NCBI GenBank assembly: GCA_016649905.1
Contig: JAENWU010000005.1
Span: 1-46,858 of the forward strand
Origin: Thermoleophilia bacterium
GTDB taxonomy: Bacteria; Actinomycetota; Thermoleophilia; Solirubrobacterales; 70-9
Direction: 5' to 3'
Length of the DNA: 46,858 nucleotides
Shown: positions 1 through 6,457 of the stretch, one piece after another
Numbering within the stretch: the first letter of the stretch is position 1
How the letters are laid out: each line of letters opens with the position of its first letter
The notes under the pieces: model-generated
What the model was told of the DNA's origin: nothing
Database searches by the model: none
Seen by the model: the letters and a program-made list of their open reading frames with translations, nothing else
Program-made: the position numbers and the translations under genes

Positions 1-85
1 CCTTGAACTGGGAGGAGCGGGGACGCAGGGAGATGAGCTCGACGATCTTGCGCAGCGCGAGATAAAGGAACGACAGGAGCAACAA
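1..85 (-). CDS. Integrase-type transposase, N-terminal fragment (runs off left edge)
   Basis: The minus strand from 85 to the window edge encodes about 28 residues beginning LLLLSFLYLALRKIVEL and ending RPRSSQFK. This is the hydrophobic, Arg-rich start I associate with actinobacterial integrase-core (rve/DDE) IS proteins, which continue with an ExEILVLRHEL-like stretch lying outside the window. A purine-rich Shine-Dalgarno (GAGGAGG) lies just upstream of tandem TTG codons at 85 and 82, so I place the start there. Only the N-terminus is visible, so intactness, IS family and DDE residues cannot be judged. The family call is by remembered pattern only. Confidence 0.5.
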   Translation of the reverse strand, partial: MLLLSFLYLALRKIVELISLRPRSSQFK

Positions 86-237
86 TGCCCTCCTCGGCTC
101 GATGACGGGCAGGCGACCTTGGCAGATGGGCGAATTGAGAGTTCCTCCAACCCCCCGAGATCGGGTTTACGCACCCCACAAGCTGGTCGGCGAGTCGAGG
201 CAACGCACCATCCGGCGCGCGCGCTGCCGGTCTTCGC

Positions 238-272
238 CCCCACCCTCGTCGCCGTCCGCGACGAGGGTGGGG
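238..272 (-). terminator. GC-rich hairpin downstream of the cupredoxin gene
   Basis: A perfect 15-bp inverted repeat (CCCCACCCTCGTCGC, loop CGTCC, then the reverse complement) begins 17 bp past the stop of the minus-strand cupredoxin gene. No T-run follows on that strand, so this is a hairpin-only terminator candidate, as is common in high-GC actinobacteria. Position and stem strength support the call; termination itself is inferred. Confidence 0.55.
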
Positions 273-289
273 TGGCGACCAGACTCCCC

Positions 290-793
290 CTATTCGGTGA
301 CCGTCAGGGTCCCGTACATGCCAGCGGTGTAGTGCCCCGGCAGATTGCAGAACATCACGTACTTGCCGGGGGTCAGTTTGAAGTCCCCCGATTTGGTGTC
401 GCCAGCCTCGACATCGGGGATCTCTCCTGCCCCTTCCGCAACTTTGTCCATCTTCTCCTCGTTGACCTCGCCGTTGGCTTCGGTCGGGAGCTTGGCGGGA
501 TTCATATTGGTCTTGAACACAACCAACTCGTGCTCGACACTTCCTTCGTTCGGGGCTTCGATCGTCGTCGGCCCGGCCTTTGCCGTGGCGTTTTTCGGGT
601 TGAAGTAGAACTCGCCCATCTTGATCTCCAGCGTCGCGCCCTTGACGCCGCCGCCCGCCCCACCGGCCGCACCGGTTTCGGTTGCAGGCTCGGTTGCGGT
701 CGTGTCTTCGTCACCGCCGCAACCGGCGACGACGAATCCGGCGATCGCCAGTATCGCCACCACTCCGAATAGTCCGCGTGTCTGCAGCCTCAT
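290..793 (-). CDS. Cupredoxin (plastocyanin-like) lipoprotein
   Basis: This 167-aa protein has a lipoprotein signal peptide: Arg-containing n-region, hydrophobic core (about residues 8-22) and lipobox VAGC with lipidated Cys25. A Gly/Thr-rich linker runs to about residue 50, followed by a single cupredoxin domain. Type-1 copper ligands are visible as His88 (VEHEL) and the C-terminal cluster Cys149, His154 and Met159 (FCNLPGHYTAGM). It should be a membrane-anchored extracellular blue copper electron carrier or copper-binding protein. The start at 793 is chosen because GGAGG lies 5 nt upstream and the signal peptide begins there; an upstream in-frame start (880) adds 29 residues lacking signal character. 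No redox partner gene is adjacent, so its partner is unknown. Confidence 0.86.
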   Translation of the reverse strand: MRLQTRGLFGVVAILAIAGFVVAGCGGDEDTTATEPATETGAAGGAGGGVKGATLEIKMGEFYFNPKNATAKAGPTTIEAPNEGSVEHELVVFKTNMNPAKLPTEANGEVNEEKMDKVAEGAGEIPDVEAGDTKSGDFKLTPGKYVMFCNLPGHYTAGMYGTLTVTE

Positions 794-1142
794 CTGGGCC
801 TCCGATTCACTGTTGGGGTTCACTGCCTTTCCAATGACTGTATCCCGGGGTCCTGCGGGTCCATCCGAGTTTCTCCACATCTCTTCCAGGATTTCCCCGA
901 CGATCCGTCGAGCTGAAGCGCCCCACGGGGCGTACGGACCACCCGCTATCGACGCGACGGTATCCGCGCCACCCTCGGCGGCGGTAGGCGACAGCCCTGG
1001 ATAAACCCGACGGAGCGGGCCGATGGGGACATTTTCGGACTCTGGCCTGCGCGAGCGTCACCTCATCCGGCAGGAGCTGCGCCGGGAGTTTCGTTGTAGG
1101 CACAAGTGAAGGGGACCCTCCCGGTATCCTGCACTTTCAGCT
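794..1142. other. Intergenic stretch, no gene recognised
   Basis: About 350 bp between the divergently oriented cupredoxin gene and the small 66-aa gene. It presumably holds both promoters, but I see no convincing -35/-10 pair. A 98-codon minus-strand open frame here (807-1103) has Arg/Pro-rich composition without motifs or a ribosome binding site and looks like chance. Confidence 0.5.
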
Positions 1143-1343
1143 ATGGCGACCAAGACCAACACCGACATCGAGGTTCGTGAGCTAGACCGCGAGGCTGGCC
1201 AGGAGTTGCTCGATGAGCAGGCCCGCAAGTTCCTGGGGATCAGCGGGCCGGAGTTCCTGCGCCGCTGGCAGGCTGGCGAGATCGACGCCGACTCGGACCC
1301 GGACGTGATGCGGGTCGCGATGCTTGCCGGGTTTGCCCGCTAG
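1143..1343 (+). CDS. Small conserved protein, 66 aa, unknown function
   Basis: A short acidic protein starting MATKTNTDIEVRELDREAG and ending MLAGFAR. The pattern (a short Thr-rich start, an acidic helix, FLGISGPEFLRRWQAGEID, then a closing VMRVAML) resembles small actinobacterial hypothetical proteins I have seen annotated without function. The FLGIS..EFLRRW segment looks like a short helix-turn-helix or antitoxin-like element, but no partner toxin is next to it. No strong Shine-Dalgarno precedes the ATG. Its 3' end overlaps by 4 bp the 3' end of the DUF2293 remnant on the other strand. Composition and codon use match neighbouring genes, which favours a real gene. Confidence 0.55.
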   Translation: MATKTNTDIEVRELDREAGQELLDEQARKFLGISGPEFLRRWQAGEIDADSDPDVMRVAMLAGFAR

Positions 1344-1498
1344 CAGCGCCGCTGAGGCCGCTGAGCCCCCTGAGCCCCCCTGTCCTCCATCCTCAGCAGG
1401 CCACCACCACCCCCGCATTCCATGCAGCTCCAGTCCTTGAGCGCCGAGACGACGACGATCTCGGACTTCGAGTCGCGTTTCCGGCCCCCGTCCGCCAC
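1340..1498 (-). pseudogene. DUF2293-family protein, N-terminal remnant
   Basis: On the minus strand, a GTG at 1498 preceded by GGAGAA opens a 52-codon frame. Residues 9-39 contain KSEIVVVSALKDWSC, then MECGG and LLRMED. This matches the start of DUF2293 proteins as I remember them (SALKDW-C-x-x-CGG-T-G-x-LL-M-E-x-P-G-P-L-C). After LLRMED the similarity ends: the frame becomes a low-complexity GAQGAQRPQRRC tail and stops at 1340. The family is normally about 200 residues. I read this as a gene cut off after its first zinc-knuckle-like CxxC, either by deletion or rearrangement. The family assignment is from memory and needs a search. Confidence 0.5.
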
Positions 1499-1506
1499 GG
1501 TTCTCC

Positions 1507-2865
1507 TCAGCCGGCCGCCCGTGCGCGCAGAGCCAGCCGCAGGGCCTCCTGACCGCCGGGCGTCACTGTGAACGTGCCTCGAGAGCGACGCGCCTCGCGG
1601 TCATATTCATGATCGTAGACGACCAATTCCAGGGCCTCCGCCAGCCGGATCGCGCCCCAGGCGCAGGCGCTCACCTCGTAACGGTCCGGGGACTCCCCGG
1701 CAGCATTCCAGCCGTCGGCGACGATTGCGGCGTGAACCCGCACCTCCAGCTCGTCGCGATCGACGCTCGGCCCGCCGCCGAGCAGCGCCGCCACGGCCAG
1801 CTCCTGCACCGCACCGGCAAATCCGTCGGCGGCGATCAGGTTGGGTGCGACGGCGTTGCGGAAGGCAAGCGGGTCACCCAGCAGCGACTCACCTCGTTTG
1901 GTCAGGACGAGATTGCGACCCCTCCTGCGCAAGAGGCGCGCACGGCGTGACAGGTCGTGGAGCTCGCGGAGCGGCGCCACTTCGTCCTCGCGATGGGGCG
2001 GCCCCCACGTCCCCGCCTGCCACATCGCCGGAAAGCGCTCGACGAAGGCGCGCACGAAGGCGCGGTTGAGCGCTCCGGTCTGGGTCAGGCCGATTCCTGC
2101 GGCACCCTCTTCGAGCAACCAGGCCATCGGCCTCATCAGATCGCCGGAACTCGGCTCCGCCCCTTGAGCCGGGGGCGCTCGCAGCTCCGGCACGACCGGG
2201 GCGGCGATCTCCCGCCAGGCCTTGCTCCCGTCCCTCGCCCAGTCCTCGAGCCGCTCCTCGACGACGACGTCGAGCGGGGCGCGGCCGTCCAGCTCCGGCT
2301 GCGGCCGGCGCAGGAACTCGCTCACGAGCCCTGCCTGCCGGCGCTTGAACCCGCGAGCGCCCGGATCGATTCCCTCCCCCTCGATCCACGCCTCCAGCTC
2401 CCGCGTCGCCTGGTCGCGCAACCGGGCCTCTTCGAACCCCATCACCGGCCGCCAGGCGAGGACGTCCGTGTCGGGCGGCTCCAGGCCCGAGTCTTCGAGT
2501 GCTTCGCGCAGCAGCTCGCCGGCAGCGGAGTCCTCGGCCTCCCATGCCTGCAACATCGCCATCGTCTGCTCGGAGGTGCAGGTGTCCGCATAGGCCTCGG
2601 CCCCTGCACCGGCGAACTCAAGGAAGCGGCCAAGCCGCGCAGCCACTTCCCGCTTCACCTCGGGCGGAGCGAGCAGCTTGCAGGGCAACTGGTACCAGAG
2701 GAAGAGCTGCAGGTCGTAGCGGCTGATCTCCAGCGGCGCCTCGTCATCCTCGCGGCCGGCGATCAGCTCGAGAGCGCCCTCCACGTCGCCCGGGGCCTCG
2801 AGGTCGTGCTCGCCCAGCCGAGCGAGGGCGCGCGCAACCACGGTGGGCGACAGCTCTACGGGCAT
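1507..2865 (-). CDS. Conserved actinobacterial hypothetical protein, winged-helix-like C-terminal part
   Basis: I do not recognise a characterised function. The protein (452 aa from this ATG) has an acidic N-terminal half with Trp/Tyr-rich helices (LQLFLWYQLPCKLL) and a middle segment with GLTQTGALNRAFVRAF followed by LHDLSRRARLLRRRG and LVLTKRGESLLGDP. The last two resemble the LT..G.L / LG-L....-L-LT-RG pattern of winged-helix-like domains in many uncharacterised actinobacterial proteins. The end (TFTVTPGGQEALRLAL) repeats that wing-like pattern. No signal peptide or membrane segment is seen. An upstream in-frame GTG at 2895 would add 10 residues but lies 9 nt from a strong hairpin and lacks a Shine-Dalgarno, so I prefer 2865, which also lacks a clear one. 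Confidence 0.7.
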   Translation of the reverse strand: MPVELSPTVVARALARLGEHDLEAPGDVEGALELIAGREDDEAPLEISRYDLQLFLWYQLPCKLLAPPEVKREVAARLGRFLEFAGAGAEAYADTCTSEQTMAMLQAWEAEDSAAGELLREALEDSGLEPPDTDVLAWRPVMGFEEARLRDQATRELEAWIEGEGIDPGARGFKRRQAGLVSEFLRRPQPELDGRAPLDVVVEERLEDWARDGSKAWREIAAPVVPELRAPPAQGAEPSSGDLMRPMAWLLEEGAAGIGLTQTGALNRAFVRAFVERFPAMWQAGTWGPPHREDEVAPLRELHDLSRRARLLRRRGRNLVLTKRGESLLGDPLAFRNAVAPNLIAADGFAGAVQELAVAALLGGGPSVDRDELEVRVHAAIVADGWNAAGESPDRYEVSACAWGAIRLAEALELVVYDHEYDREARRSRGTFTVTPGGQEALRLALRARAAG

Positions 2866-2904
2866 CGACTCAGTCTGCCCGATTCGCGGCAGCACGTGTA
2901 TCAG

Positions 2905-2931
2905 TCAGGCGCCCACCCGGTGGGCGCCTGA
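2905..2931 (-). terminator. Perfect hairpin between the toxin gene and the hypothetical gene
   Basis: A 13-bp perfect inverted repeat (TCAGGCGCCCACC, one central C, then the reverse complement) lies 50 bp past the stop of the minus-strand PIN toxin gene. No T-run follows. It probably ends the toxin-antitoxin transcript and separates it from the next minus-strand gene. Confidence 0.5.
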
Positions 2932-2980
2932 GAGAGATCACCGTCGCGCGGCAAGCTCGTTCTGCTGGCGCCCTTGGGAC

Positions 2981-3418
2981 TCAGGAGCCTTGCGAGATCC
3001 AGTGCGCCCCGATCCCGAGATGCTCGCCGAGCCGCTCGAGGTGCTGGTCGAAGTGCAGAACGTCGATGCCGGTGGCCTGGGCGGCGAGCGCCACGGTGAG
3101 GTCGGTGAGCGGGAAGCGATGGGCGCCGTGGGAGCCGGTCGCGGCGAGCTCGCGCATCGTCGCCAGGACCGCGCGCTGCACGGCGCGGTCGACCGGAATC
3201 TCCCGCATCCCCTCCAGCGTGCGCTCGACCGCTGCGATTCCCTCCGGTCCGCGGGCGTCGACCATCAGCTCGTAGCGCACCGGCCAGCACCAGCAGACCT
3301 CGCCGCGCTGGACCGCGCTCAGCAGGAGCTCGCGGGCGGCTGGATCGCGACGGGCCCGCATCCATGCTGAGGTGTCGACGAGCACCGGCCCGACGCCGTC
3401 CCAGATCCGCGCGGCCAT
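2981..3418 (-). CDS. vapC: PIN-domain ribonuclease toxin (VapC-like)
   Basis: This 145-aa protein is a single PIN domain. The acidic metal-binding residues are in order: Asp15 in VLVDTSAW, Glu50 in VRYELM, Asp106 in PLTDLTVA and Asp124 in HFDQHLERL. These bind the Mg/Mn ions used to cut RNA, usually tRNA or rRNA, in the VapC family. The length is typical. Its ATG at 3418 shares its first base with the last base of the upstream gene's stop codon, an arrangement typical of toxin-antitoxin operons in which the antitoxin is made first. The target RNA cannot be read from sequence. Confidence 0.85.
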   Translation of the reverse strand: MAARIWDGVGPVLVDTSAWMRARRDPAARELLLSAVQRGEVCWCWPVRYELMVDARGPEGIAAVERTLEGMREIPVDRAVQRAVLATMRELAATGSHGAHRFPLTDLTVALAAQATGIDVLHFDQHLERLGEHLGIGAHWISQGS

Positions 3419-3681
3419 CAGCCGGGCGTCGGCTCGTTCAGGCGATCGATCGCGACAAGGTCGAGGTCGAAGCGCTCCTCGTCCATCGCCTCGAAGAGCG
3501 CCTCGGCGGCGGCGCGCCGGTTGCGGCCCGCCTCCAGCTCCACCTCGGCGCCCTCGACGGCGAGGCGGCGCAGCAGGGTCGCGTCGGGCTCACGGGTCCC
3601 GGTGGCAGCGCGGACGCGCGCCAGCGCCTCCCCCAGCTCGGGATCGGCGGTGACGGCGATTCGGGGGTGCTTGGAAGGCAT
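3418..3681 (-). CDS. Antitoxin partner of the PIN toxin (VapB-like)
   Basis: An 87-aa protein starting MPSKHPRIAVTADPELGEAL. The opening has the shape of a ribbon-helix-helix antitoxin: a short beta-strand (RIAVTADPEL) followed by two helices. The acidic C-terminal half (LFEAMDEERFDLDL) would wrap the toxin. It overlaps the toxin start by one base and lies directly downstream of a 26-bp perfect palindrome, so autoregulation by the antitoxin or complex is likely. No good Shine-Dalgarno is present at normal distance; a -10-like TACACT ends 8 nt before the ATG, suggesting a leaderless transcript. The antitoxin role is inferred mainly from context and fold pattern. Confidence 0.8.
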   Translation of the reverse strand: MPSKHPRIAVTADPELGEALARVRAATGTREPDATLLRRLAVEGAEVELEAGRNRRAAAEALFEAMDEERFDLDLVAIDRLNEPTPG

Positions 3682-3688
3682 GGCCGAA

Positions 3689-3714
3689 TAGTGTAGCTCC
3701 TAGGAGCTACACTA
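3689..3714 (-). promoter_or_regulatory. 26-bp perfect palindrome: toxin-antitoxin operator
   Basis: Half-site TAGTGTAGCTCCT is followed without spacer by its exact reverse complement. It ends 7 bp before the antitoxin ATG. On the transcribed (minus) strand the inner arm contains TACACT, a plausible -10 hexamer 8 nt from the start codon, so protein bound here would block the promoter. Binding by the antitoxin is inferred from position and symmetry. Confidence 0.75.
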
Positions 3715-3827
3715 GGCCAATTCGAGTTGGGCACTCGGCGCCAAGAATGCCCGAAACGCCGACGATCGCCGCATATCCACGTGTATCTGTGGCTCAGTGA
3801 CTTGGCAGTGCCTTTACAAAATACCTG

Positions 3828-3843
3828 CAAATATGCATATTTG
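3828..3843. repeat. 16-bp AT-rich palindrome beside the IS66 left end
   Basis: CAAATATGCATATTTG is perfectly self-complementary and stops one base short of the left terminal repeat of the IS66 element. It lies in an AT-rich pocket that contrasts with the surrounding GC-rich DNA. It could be an insertion-preferred site or part of an older regulatory region; I cannot distinguish these. Confidence 0.45.
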
Positions 3844-3844
3844 G

Positions 3845-3861
3845 GTAAGCGTTCAGCCCCA
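3845..3861 (+). repeat. IS66 terminal inverted repeat, left
   Basis: GTAAGCGTTCAGCCCCA, exactly matching the reverse complement of 5360-5376. Confidence 0.92.
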
Positions 3862-3890
3862 ACTGACGCCTGAGATTCCCGCTCTCCCGC

Positions 3891-5321
3891 TCAGACCAGC
3901 GAGGGAGCCGGGCTCGCCCGAGCGCTCGCCGTGATCGCCTCGATCAGAAAGCCGAAGAGCGATCGGCCCTGCAGCCGGCAGGTCTGGGAGACCGAGAGCA
4001 TCCGCTCGGCGAAGCGCTCCCCGGCCTCCGACTGGCTGCCGAGGGAGATCTTGCGGTAGATCACCGCGGAGCGAAGCCCGCGCTCGGCGCGGTTGTTGGT
4101 CGGCTCCACCCCCTCGACCTCGGTGAAGGTCCAAAGCGCCGGCCAGAGCTTCAGGAGGTTGCGGGCGAAGGTGCGGAAGCGGCGGTTGCGAGCGGTCTTC
4201 TTGCGATGGGGCTCCAGCAGCGCCCGCAGGCGCCGCTTGATCGGAGCGATCTCGCGGGCCAGGCGCTCGCGGTCGGCGTGCTCTGCGAAGCGATCCCAGG
4301 CGCCGAACAGCTCCCGGCAGATCGCAAGCCCTTCCTCCCCGAAGCGCCCCTGCCCGGCCAGGCCTTCGGAGTGGCGGCGGAAGTCGCGCAGCAGGTGCGC
4401 CCAGCAGACCTGGCGCCGCGCCGGGTCTAAGGAGTCATAGGCCCACCAGCGATCGGAGGAGACGATCCCCGCGAAGCCCTCCCCGATCAGCTCCGGCAGC
4501 TCGCGCTCGTGGCGATCGGCGGCGATGTGGAAGGCGGCGCGGGTGTCAGTGATTGCGCCGCAGAGGGTGCGCTTCTGACCGGCGCAGCGCCAACCGGTCT
4601 CATCGACCGAGAGCACCGGGGCGTCCTTGACCGCCTCGCGCAGCTCGGCGTAGGGAGAGGCCAAGGCGGTGGAGGCGCGCTGGCAGATCGCGTCGACCGA
4701 GCCGGTTGAGACCTGGGCGCCGAACAGCTCCCCGCAGAGCTCTGAGGCATCGCGGCGGGAGATCCGGTTGCGGACCGAGAGCAGGGCGATCGCCGCCGCC
4801 AAGCGGGGGCCGAAGGCACTGGCGCCGATCCCCTCGGGCAGGGTGGCCCGGGTGGCGTGCCCGCAGCCCGGGCAGCGCAGGGCGTGGGCGCGATGCTCGG
4901 TGACGGTGACCGCGATCGCCGGCAGCTCGGTGATCTGGTGGCGGTGGGGATTGCCGGCGGGCTCGTGCTCGCCGGAGTCGAGGTCGGCTCCGCAGCCCGA
5001 GCAGCTCGCCGGCCAGTGGTCGATCACCCGATCGAGCTGATCCTCGGCCACCAGCTTTCGGGTCTTGCCCTCGTGGCCGGGCTGGCCGCCCTGCTTGCGG
5101 GGGCTGGGCGAGCGCTCGGGCCCGGAGCGCTTGGCCGGCGGGTCGGCCGAGGGTGGTTGGGAGGAGTTCTGCGAGCTCTCGCGCAGCTTCTCCTCGAGAC
5201 GCTCGATCCGTGCCTCCAGGCGGGTGACCTGGCGCTCGTAGCGGGCGGTGAGCTCGATCAGGAACTCGACGCAGGCCTCGCGGCCTGCGTCATAGACGGC
5301 CTCGGCCTCGGCGCGCTCCAT
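3891..5321 (-). CDS. tnpC: IS66-family transposase (TnpC type)
   Basis: This 476-aa protein shows the full IS66 layout. An N-terminal coiled coil/leucine zipper (RYERQVTRLEARIERLEEKL) is followed by a Gln/Ser/Pro-rich linker (SSQNSSQPPSADPP) and a GQPGHEGKTR motif. Next comes a zinc-finger region with CSGCGADL and CPGCGHAT. The DDE catalytic core has Asp in SVDETGW (about residue 237), Asp in SSDRWWAY (about 289) and Glu in PTNNRAERGLR (about 412). The C-terminus has the IS66 tail (MLSVSQTCRLQGRSLFGFL). Length is normal and no frameshift is seen. It lies entirely inside the two terminal repeats, reading from right to left. Confidence 0.95.
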   Translation of the reverse strand: MERAEAEAVYDAGREACVEFLIELTARYERQVTRLEARIERLEEKLRESSQNSSQPPSADPPAKRSGPERSPSPRKQGGQPGHEGKTRKLVAEDQLDRVIDHWPASCSGCGADLDSGEHEPAGNPHRHQITELPAIAVTVTEHRAHALRCPGCGHATRATLPEGIGASAFGPRLAAAIALLSVRNRISRRDASELCGELFGAQVSTGSVDAICQRASTALASPYAELREAVKDAPVLSVDETGWRCAGQKRTLCGAITDTRAAFHIAADRHERELPELIGEGFAGIVSSDRWWAYDSLDPARRQVCWAHLLRDFRRHSEGLAGQGRFGEEGLAICRELFGAWDRFAEHADRERLAREIAPIKRRLRALLEPHRKKTARNRRFRTFARNLLKLWPALWTFTEVEGVEPTNNRAERGLRSAVIYRKISLGSQSEAGERFAERMLSVSQTCRLQGRSLFGFLIEAITASARASPAPSLV

Positions 5322-5359
5322 GGCAGAAGGGTTCGCCGCGCTCGGGTTATGTCCCCCTG

Positions 5360-5376
5360 TGGGGCTGAACGCTTAC
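5360..5376 (-). repeat. IS66 terminal inverted repeat, right
   Basis: TGGGGCTGAACGCTTAC, the exact reverse complement of the left repeat at 3845-3861. Confidence 0.92.
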
Positions 5377-5466
5377 AAAAATGACCCATTTACAGGGATT
5401 TACCGGTGGACCTCCGAGCGGAGAAAAACACTCAATACCCCGTCTCTTGTCAGTACCCTTCCGTTC

Positions 5467-5484
5467 ACAGATCAGCTGATCTGT
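5467..5484 (-). terminator. 18-bp perfect palindrome over the hydrolase stop codon
   Basis: ACAGATCAGCTGATCTGT is fully self-complementary and contains the stop codon of the minus-strand hydrolase (5472-5474). As RNA it could form a hairpin at the gene end, but without loop bases or a T-run the evidence for termination is weak. A protein-binding site is equally possible. Confidence 0.35.
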
Positions 5485-6326
5485 TCCAGGTAGTGCTCAA
5501 GCGCGTCCCCGAAAACGTCGTTGTCGTCCCCGGCGACCATGTGACCTGCCGCCCCGACTTCGGCGAATTCCGCGTCGGGCATCATCCGAGCCATGTCGTC
5601 CAGGCCTGCCTGGCTGACGACATCGGAGTCGGCGCCGCGGACGATCAACGTCGGCGCCCTGACTTCCTCCGCGGCCCGGCGGAGGCGCTTAGGGTCGCTT
5701 CGCCGCTGCGGCTCGTCGCCGAGATCGACGAAGGCGGGATCCCAGTGCCAGCGCCAGCGCCCATCGTCGCCGAGGCGCACGTTCTTGCGCAGTCCGTCGA
5801 GGTTCCGCGGGCGCTCCCGGTGGGGGTTGTAGGCCGCCACCGCATCGGCGACCTCGTCGAGCGAGCTGAAACCGTTGGGGTAGGACCCCATGAAGCGGCG
5901 GATCTTCTCCACCCCCTCCCGCTCGAGCTCGAGGACGACGTCGACCAGGACTAGGCCCGCCACCCACTCCGGATGTTCGGCCGCGGTGACGAGGGCGATC
6001 ATCCCGCCGAGCGAGGCGCCAACCAAGACCGCTGACCGCTCGCTGCTCTCGAGGTATGTGGAGAGGTCGGCCACGAAAGCGTCGAGTAGATAGTCGCCGG
6101 CGGGGTCCCACTGGCTGTCGCCGTGGCCACGGGCGTCGAGTGCGACCACGGACCGGCCACCGGCCGCGAGGCGCGCGGCTGTATGGCGCCAAGAGTGCCT
6201 CGTCTGGCCGCCGCCGTGGAGGAGGACCACGGTCGCCCGGTCGGGGTCGCCGTCCCACCGCTCGCCGACGAGATCGAGGCCCCCGGCCACGTACTCGAAG
6301 GGCTCGCTGGTAAATATTTCGGGCAA
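5472..6326 (-). CDS. Alpha/beta hydrolase
   Basis: The protein (284 aa from this start) is a single alpha/beta-hydrolase domain. The oxyanion-hole motif is VVLLHGGGQTRHSW, the nucleophile elbow is GASLGG, the acid is the Asp in RGADSDVV and the catalytic His is in AAGHMVAG. No signal peptide is seen, so it is cytoplasmic. It is transcribed divergently from the thiolase operon and may hydrolyse an ester, lactone or thioester in that pathway, possibly the ester made by the flavin monooxygenase of the same island; this substrate is a guess. I chose the TTG at 6326 because GGAG lies 9 nt upstream and the conserved sequence begins with LPEIFTSEPFEY; an upstream in-frame TTG at 6389 would overlap the divergent promoter. 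Confidence 0.85.
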   Translation of the reverse strand: MPEIFTSEPFEYVAGGLDLVGERWDGDPDRATVVLLHGGGQTRHSWRHTAARLAAGGRSVVALDARGHGDSQWDPAGDYLLDAFVADLSTYLESSERSAVLVGASLGGMIALVTAAEHPEWVAGLVLVDVVLELEREGVEKIRRFMGSYPNGFSSLDEVADAVAAYNPHRERPRNLDGLRKNVRLGDDGRWRWHWDPAFVDLGDEPQRRSDPKRLRRAAEEVRAPTLIVRGADSDVVSQAGLDDMARMMPDAEFAEVGAAGHMVAGDDNDVFGDALEHYLEQIS

Positions 6327-6382
6327 ATTCCCGCGCTCCTCGTTGGGGGCTTGTGCCGGCACAATGACAGTCGTGGCTGAAC

Positions 6383-6411
6383 TTGACAACCGAGTCAGTT
6401 CTCATTTAAGG
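6383..6411 (+). promoter_or_regulatory. Promoter of the thiolase operon
   Basis: TTGACA (6383-6388), a 17-bp spacer and TTAAGG (6406-6411) precede the thiolase start by about 45 bp. The same arrangement, TTGACA-17-TTAGGG, precedes the TetR gene. The -35 is consensus; the -10 is weak, as expected of a regulated promoter. Confidence 0.55.
6384..6397. promoter_or_regulatory. TGAC-N6-GTCA inverted repeat, candidate TetR operator 1
   Basis: TGACAACCGAGTCA is followed by GTT, giving TGAC-N6-GTCAGTT. It overlaps the -35 of the thiolase promoter. An identical framework (TGAC-N6-GTCAGTT) sits inside the tetR promoter at 9249-9265. Repressor binding is inferred from the shared half-sites and spacing. 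The site lies in the shared region with the divergent hydrolase gene and might control both directions. Confidence 0.55.
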
Positions 6412-6457
6412 TCGGCTCTCGGTCCATCAAGTGGAGTCAGAAGGAGCGTCGAGGAGG

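Larger units (their letters stand above)
3845..5376 (-). mobile_element. IS66-family insertion sequence, 1532 bp, single transposase gene
   Basis: The element is bounded by perfect 17-bp inverted repeats beginning GTAAGCG, the typical IS66 terminus. It carries only the large TnpC-type transposase and no small TnpA/TnpB genes, like the ISBst12-type subgroup. The 8 bp outside each end (ATATTTGG and AAAAATGA) do not match, so the usual 8-bp target duplication is absent. This suggests an old insertion or recombination with another copy. The transposase appears intact, so the copy may still be functional. Confidence 0.9.

Noticed and set aside
807-1103. 98-codon minus-strand frame between the cupredoxin and the 66-aa gene
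   Set aside because: No motif, Arg/Pro-rich, no ribosome binding site, and its end overlaps the cupredoxin upstream region.
3845-5376. Target-site duplication for the IS66 element
   Set aside because: The 8 bases on each side (ATATTTGG versus AAAAATGA) do not match, and shifting the boundary by one or two bases does not produce a repeat.
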